Source: an uncultured Candidatus Altimarinota bacterium (GTDB taxonomy: Bacteria; Patescibacteriota; Gracilibacteria; BD1-5; JAGOOR01). From it: DNA of 64,000 nt. Numbering within the stretch: position 1 is the stretch's first letter; each line of letters opens with the position of its first letter. The stretch is taken from the NCBI GenBank assembly GCA_937924685.1, contig CALEVN010000001.1:16226-80225 (forward strand), read 5' to 3'. The notes beneath the pieces were generated by a model that saw only the letters and a list, made by a program, of their open reading frames with translations, was not told the DNA's origin and ran no database searches. This document shows, in pieces, positions 60,131 to 64,000 of this stretch. The translations under genes were made by a program, and so were the position numbers.

Positions 60131-60892
60131 TTAGGCCCAGACAGAACCTGAGTATTGCTCGAAAAAATTTGTAGCTGGCCGTTCTTGCATATCAGCACGA
60201 GAATTTTCTGCATACATTTGCTGGTAATCGGAAACAGATGTTTCTATGTCATGAACTCGTTTATCGAGATCTTCTATTTTTTCATCCAGCTTGGCAATAG
60301 TTTGATTAATCTCGGACTGTTCGGCTGTGGCTCTCTGGCGATCGATGACAAGTTTTGCGATTTCTTGGCCAATAATGGCGATTTCATCGGTGAGATTTTT
60401 GATATCTTCTTCGAGTTTTTTATCTTGAGCTTGGAGTTGTGCTATTTTTGTTTCCAGGGCTTTTATTTGCGCTTCTTCTTTTGCATTTTCAGCTTCCAGG
60501 GCCGCTATTTCTGCACGTCTGGTTTTTGTTTCGTCAGAATCAGGCTCATACGCTTCAAAAGTTTCTAGTTCTTTTCTTTTTGTTTCGATGGTTTTCTTTC
60601 GGTCCGAGACTGATTTTGAGAGTTTGTTTTTTTCTGTTGTTTTTTCTCTCATTTCGTTCTGAACACCGGTTCTCTCAGCAGATTTTTGCTCTCGTTCTTT
60701 GTTACGAGTACTGAGTGCTGACTGTCTCTCTGCCGTTTTATTGTCTATTCCTTGGATTTTTTGAGTCACTTCTCAGAGTTCATCTTTTTGCTTTGTACGA
60801 TCAGTAGTGAGATTGAGGACATTCTCTCACATCCTCTGAGAGTCACTAATTTGGTCTTCTATTCAGGCAAGTTCTACTCATTTATTAGCCAT
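60131..60892 (-). CDS. long coiled-coil protein (253 aa)
   Basis: Almost entirely heptad-like charged helices (EMREKTTEKNKLSKSVSDRK, RRAEIAALEAENAKEEAQIK, KIAQLQAQDKKLEEDIKNL). It starts at ATG 60890-60892 and five TGA codons in the first 45 residues are Gly. The end RADMQERPATNFFEQYSGSVWA is distinct. No signal or membrane segment, so probably cytoplasmic. A -10-like TAAAAT lies eight bases before the ATG. Similar to the coiled-coil part of SMC or tape-measure proteins only in composition. Confidence 0.75.
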
Positions 60893-60996
60893 ATAGAGAT
60901 ATTTTATCCTATTTTTTCATGAGGAGCAAGTTTTGCGTCTCTGTTTTTATTTCTTTTATTTATTTAATTAAAAATTAATAATTATAACTTAAATTA

Positions 60997-61024
60997 TTGA
61001 CTTTGTATTCATGGGCGATATTCT
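60997..61024 (+). promoter_or_regulatory. promoter of the 628-aa unknown gene
   Basis: -35 TTGACT (60997-61002), 16-bp spacer, -10 TATTCT (61019-61024), 17 bases before the ATG at 61042; leader of about 10 nt. Confidence 0.65.
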
Positions 61025-61041
61025 CAGGAAAAGTTTTTGCT

Positions 61042-62928
61042 ATGACCTTAAGTTTACCTGAATCTCTTTCATCTGAACCAAAAAAACGAACTCTCGACGA
61101 CGTGTATGCTGAGAGGGGGAAAGAGTATCCGAAAAGAAGACAAACTCTCTCGAATCGAGCAGAAAGATCAGACTTTTTAATAGTGGCATACGCCTTGATG
61201 ACTCGACGGAAATCTGATGCTCTATCAATCATACTAAGTAAAACTGGAACAGAGAGAGCTACTGTTCTCATGTCATTTAAGCCAGTTGGATGACAGCTTG
61301 GTCTCTGGTGAATCATTAAAAAAGTCCTGTCTTATGATCACAACATGGACATAGCAACACCATCTGTGGATGATGTAGAAACCTTGCTTCTTGAAATGCA
61401 GGATTTATTTGCCCCTGTAAAAAAAGTTGTTTATGTGGCCCCAATAGTTGAAGCTCATTTGCCACCAGCAATTTCATCTCCATCAACAGAAATAGTGCCT
61501 CGTACATTTATGGGGCGACCTGTTGTGAGCCCTTATGTACTTGCAATACTTGATGGACTTCAGGCCGAAGTTCCAAAAGCCCCAGAGCCAGCACTAGAAA
61601 CTCTTCCTCCTCACCCAGAAACGTCACAAACTGAATCAGTTTGAGTTGTTTCAGAGCAAGTACAGTCAAGGATTGCACCACTCCTTCCGGTAAAACCAGA
61701 GCCACCAGTTTTTCGACGACCTAATTTACCCGCTTCGCCACGTCGTGGTTATGGGCAACAGCAAGTTGGACACCGTAGATGGGAGATACCTTATCATCTT
61801 CGAGGGGCAAATACTGTACCAACTGATGAGAATACAGTAGAGTCACCAGTATGACCAGAACTGCAACAACCAAAATACGACATTCCTCATTTTGATGATT
61901 TGCGTGATACATTAGTATATCTGCGCGAAAAAACAGATTGGCATGATTTCTATCGACACATTGAGTTACAACTTCGTGATGATTTGGCAGTTATGTCATA
62001 TCTTGCTCAACAGAATGGAGAATTGAGGGCTGTTCTCGTGAGTGTAAAAAGAAAATTTTCAACTTCAATGAAACAGATTATCAGTTATTTATTCCACCCA
62101 GACACCATACCTGTTACACCATCACCAGATCAGGCAGCTGTTCTCACTGCGGAGGAAGAGCTAAAAACAGAAGTAGTTGAACAGACAGAGGATCCTTTAG
62201 AAGTATATATTCGTTTATTTGATCGATTTAAATTCAATGATCGATATATGTCTGTTGTGCGAGATATATGTCATCTTCACATGCAGCGACGCTATGAAGA
62301 ATTTCTGAAAAGAAGAAATGAGTTTTTTGAAACATGAAAGAAAAGGAAAAATGCATATGCAGAGCTCTTTGATATAAATGCAGCATTGAGTGATATCGTG
62401 CTCGCTCAACAATGATCAGACCAACAGAAAAAGATAGATAAAACAACAGTTATGTTTGATCTCTGTGAATATCGTGCAGATCAATGAGCGCTTTTTTCTT
62501 ATGACGCTACTCAAGAAGCACTCTATAAGGAGTATGAATGGACGAGAAGAATCCCAGAGCTCCTTGTCGAAAATAATCTCTTGAGAAATGCCTTTGATGT
62601 ATTTGGATTTGGAGGGGGTTATGATCAGATTTTAGAGAAAAAATGACCAAACATGTTGACCAAGGAAATCTATGATGCTATGCTTGCATCCCCTGAGAGT
62701 GATAAAGTTATATCTGTCCTAAAAGTCGTATACCTCACAATACCTCGAGAAAATGCTCATCGATGGAAAGGGTATAATGAGGCTCATGCAAGAGAAACCA
62801 ATCTCTATCAAATATTTGCAGATATGATTGAACATCGACATAAAGGTGCGTCATGGAATGGGAGAATAGAACTCGATGAACTGAAAGAATTTATGCGGAA
62901 ACTGAAATTTTCTGAAAGTGCTAAATAA
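61042..62928 (+). CDS. large hypothetical protein (628 aa)
   Basis: Starts MTLSLPESLSSEPKKRTLDDVYAERGK. A Pro-rich linker with short repeats of Pro/Glu spans about residues 135-280 (KAPEPALETLPPHPETSQTE, PVKPEPPVFRRPNLPASPRR). The C-terminal ~340 residues are helical (LREKTDWHDFYRHIELQLRD, HMQRRYEEFLKRRNEFFE) and end in a charged domain (WNGRIELDELKEFMRKLKFS). About nine TGA codons are Gly. No signal, membrane segment or known family. The mixed helical/Pro-rich build is like cytoplasmic adaptor proteins, but function is unknown. Confidence 0.75.
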
Positions 62929-62964
62929 ATTTTTTCTACAGAGCTCTTTTGATCCTGAATGATA

Positions 62965-64000
62965 TTACAGAAATGGATCAGTTGTGAGAGGTATTTTTTC
63001 AGGTTTTTTTCTTTTTAGTACTGCTGGTTTACTTGGTCAAACAGGCGCATCTCAAGTGCTCTGACTCACAGCATAACCATCAGCTCGTTTGCTCGGAGGA
63101 AGTATAAATACCCTTTGCAATCTGCCATCACCATCTACATCCATTTCTGTTGTATAGAGGTTGGGGTATCGTCCACCGCGGTTAAGCGTTTCTTGGATTT
63201 CTCGAGATTTTGGATCTCTCGGATGAATAACTGTTCCAGAAAACATCGGACGTCATCCTGCGTCTTTTTGTTCTGAAAATACGGTGAGTTTTGGGTAACC
63301 AGATTGACGGTGATTATAGTCGTAGTTTCTCCAATGCTCGATACTGAGGTCGGGATCATCTCCTGAAATCATTCCTTTCCCAGCATCAAATGTGATATGA
63401 TCTTCACCTCCATTTGTGAGGTGTTTTTTTGCTTGCGATCCAATTCTCTCTGCCTGTATAGGAACAGTTTCACTCGGAGTCTGTGCGAGCTCCATGTGCT
63501 TTGTATAGTTTTTGAAAAAATGTTTTTCTTGTGCTTGTAGTGCCTGTTCTCTTCTACTTGGATCAGTCGGCATCGAATCCTGCCCGTGAGTCGCTTCTGA
63601 GAACATAGCGCCAGGTATGTATTCATGTTCAGTGAGTACTAAATCTCGATATTTTCTCCTTCATTCCGCATTAAATTCTGTTTCTCAGAGAGCATTTACT
63701 TGGGTTAATGATCCACTCTGTAATTCTCGTTGAAATTTGTTTTCCTTTTCCATATATGCTTTTGCTTGGGCCGTTCTTCAGGCTTCTGTCGGCTTCGGTG
63801 TTTCTGTCGGCTTCGGTGTTTCTGTCGGCTTCGGTGTTTCTGTCGGCTTCGGTGTTTCTGTCGGCTTCGGTGTTTCTGTCGGCTTCGGTGTTTCTGTCGG
63901 CTTCGGTGTTTCTGTCGGCTTCGGTGTTTCTGTCGGCTTCGGTGTTTCTGTCGGCTTCGGTGTTTCTGTCGGCTTCGGTGTTTCTGTCGGCTTCGGTGTT
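62965..64000 (-). CDS. repeat-containing protein, 5' end beyond the window (partial, at least 345 aa)
   Basis: The C-terminal part is present, ending at TAA 62965-62967 (PLTTDPFL). Reading from the window edge: at least twelve perfect TPKPTE hexapeptides, a helical segment ([20 protein letters not shown]), then [46 protein letters not shown] and a Gly/Arg-rich domain ([38 protein letters not shown]). About six TGA codons are Gly. The Thr-Pro-Lys-Glu repeat looks like a cell-wall-spanning or disordered linker. Family not recognised. Confidence 0.75.
63784..63999 (-). repeat. 18-bp perfect tandem repeat, 12 copies, continuing past the window
   Basis: The unit TTCTGTCGGCTTCGGTGT repeats without a mismatch from 63784 to the last base. 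Inside the minus-strand gene it encodes Thr-Pro-Lys-Pro-Thr-Glu. The lack of synonymous change indicates very recent expansion, and the true copy number may be uncertain in an assembly. Confidence 0.97.

Noticed and set aside
63781..64000. CRISPR array
   Set aside because: The 18-bp units are directly adjacent without spacers and are in frame with a coding region.
1..64000. tRNA or rRNA genes
   Set aside because: No T-loop or acceptor-stem pattern ending in CCA was noticed on either strand; a tRNA search program would be needed to be sure.

Overview
The window comes from a bacterium that reads UGA as glycine (genetic code 25), as known for Absconditabacteria (SR1) and Gracilibacteria (BD1-5) of the candidate phyla radiation. 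The sequence shows this directly: in dozens of genes an in-frame TGA sits exactly where the family has a conserved glycine. Examples are the second codon of uS3, the HPHGGG segment of uL2, Walker A and Walker B of the pilus ATPase, the GDSM motif of the LexA-like repressor and the GYDH motif of YbeY. TAA and TAG remain the only stops. All gene ends given here assume UGA = Gly, so many genes are longer than a standard-code translation would show. No tRNA, rRNA, CRISPR array or insertion sequence was recognised.

Layout. 1-5.1 kb: accessory genes (NUDIX hydrolase, trypsin-like protein with an in-frame TAA, metK behind a compact SAM-I-type riboswitch, HTH protein, HD hydrolase). 5.2-15.7 kb: a long ribosomal operon from uL3 to SecY and bL19. 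15.7-20.3 kb: sugar-nucleotide epimerase, Gfo/Idh oxidoreductase, alanine racemase, SAHH-like protein and a NUDIX hydrolase. 20.4-28.7 kb: rpoB-rpoC with unusual charged N-terminal extensions. 28.7-31.5 kb: two DUF1761 paralogues, a LexA-like repressor and a repeat-domain protein. 31.7-37.2 kb: infA-rpmJ-rpsM-rpsK-rpsD-rpoA-rplQ-rplM-rpsI-rpsL-rpsG-rpmA. 37.2-42.5 kb: ftsX facing a minus-strand operon rpsT-infC-rpmI-rplT-(unknown)-yidD-PAP2-SLH-dedA. 42.7-53.9 kb: DUF4012 protein, ybeY, a membrane-anchored coiled-coil protein, PilB-type ATPase, SIMPL protein, DUF4153, DUF167, queuosine-precursor transporter and an RsmF-like methyltransferase. 54.3-60.1 kb: an unknown protein, the primary sigma factor with a C-terminal extra domain, and a run of small housekeeping and nucleotide-sanitation genes. 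60.1-64 kb: coiled-coil and low-complexity proteins, ending in a perfect 18-bp tandem repeat that runs off the window.

How the genes work together. Most of the window builds the gene-expression machinery: about 33 ribosomal proteins, two initiation factors, all large RNA polymerase subunits, the main sigma factor, SecY, YidD, YbeY and an rRNA methyltransferase. Promoters recognised by eye are sigma70-like, most with a 16-bp spacer. At three genes the -10 box lies exactly 6 nt before the ATG, which predicts leaderless mRNAs. No clear Shine-Dalgarno sequence was seen at the starts examined. The cell-surface genes (alr, ftsX, SLH protein, PilB, PAP2) fit a small cell with peptidoglycan, a surface layer and type IV pili.

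The most notable features are the charged extensions of the RNA polymerase beta and beta-prime subunits, the extra C-terminal domain of the sigma factor, the compact SAM riboswitch whose terminator U-tract touches the metK start codon, and two gene overlaps (infA/rpmJ and infC/rpmI) that look like fossils of ATGA stop/start junctions from before UGA was recoded.
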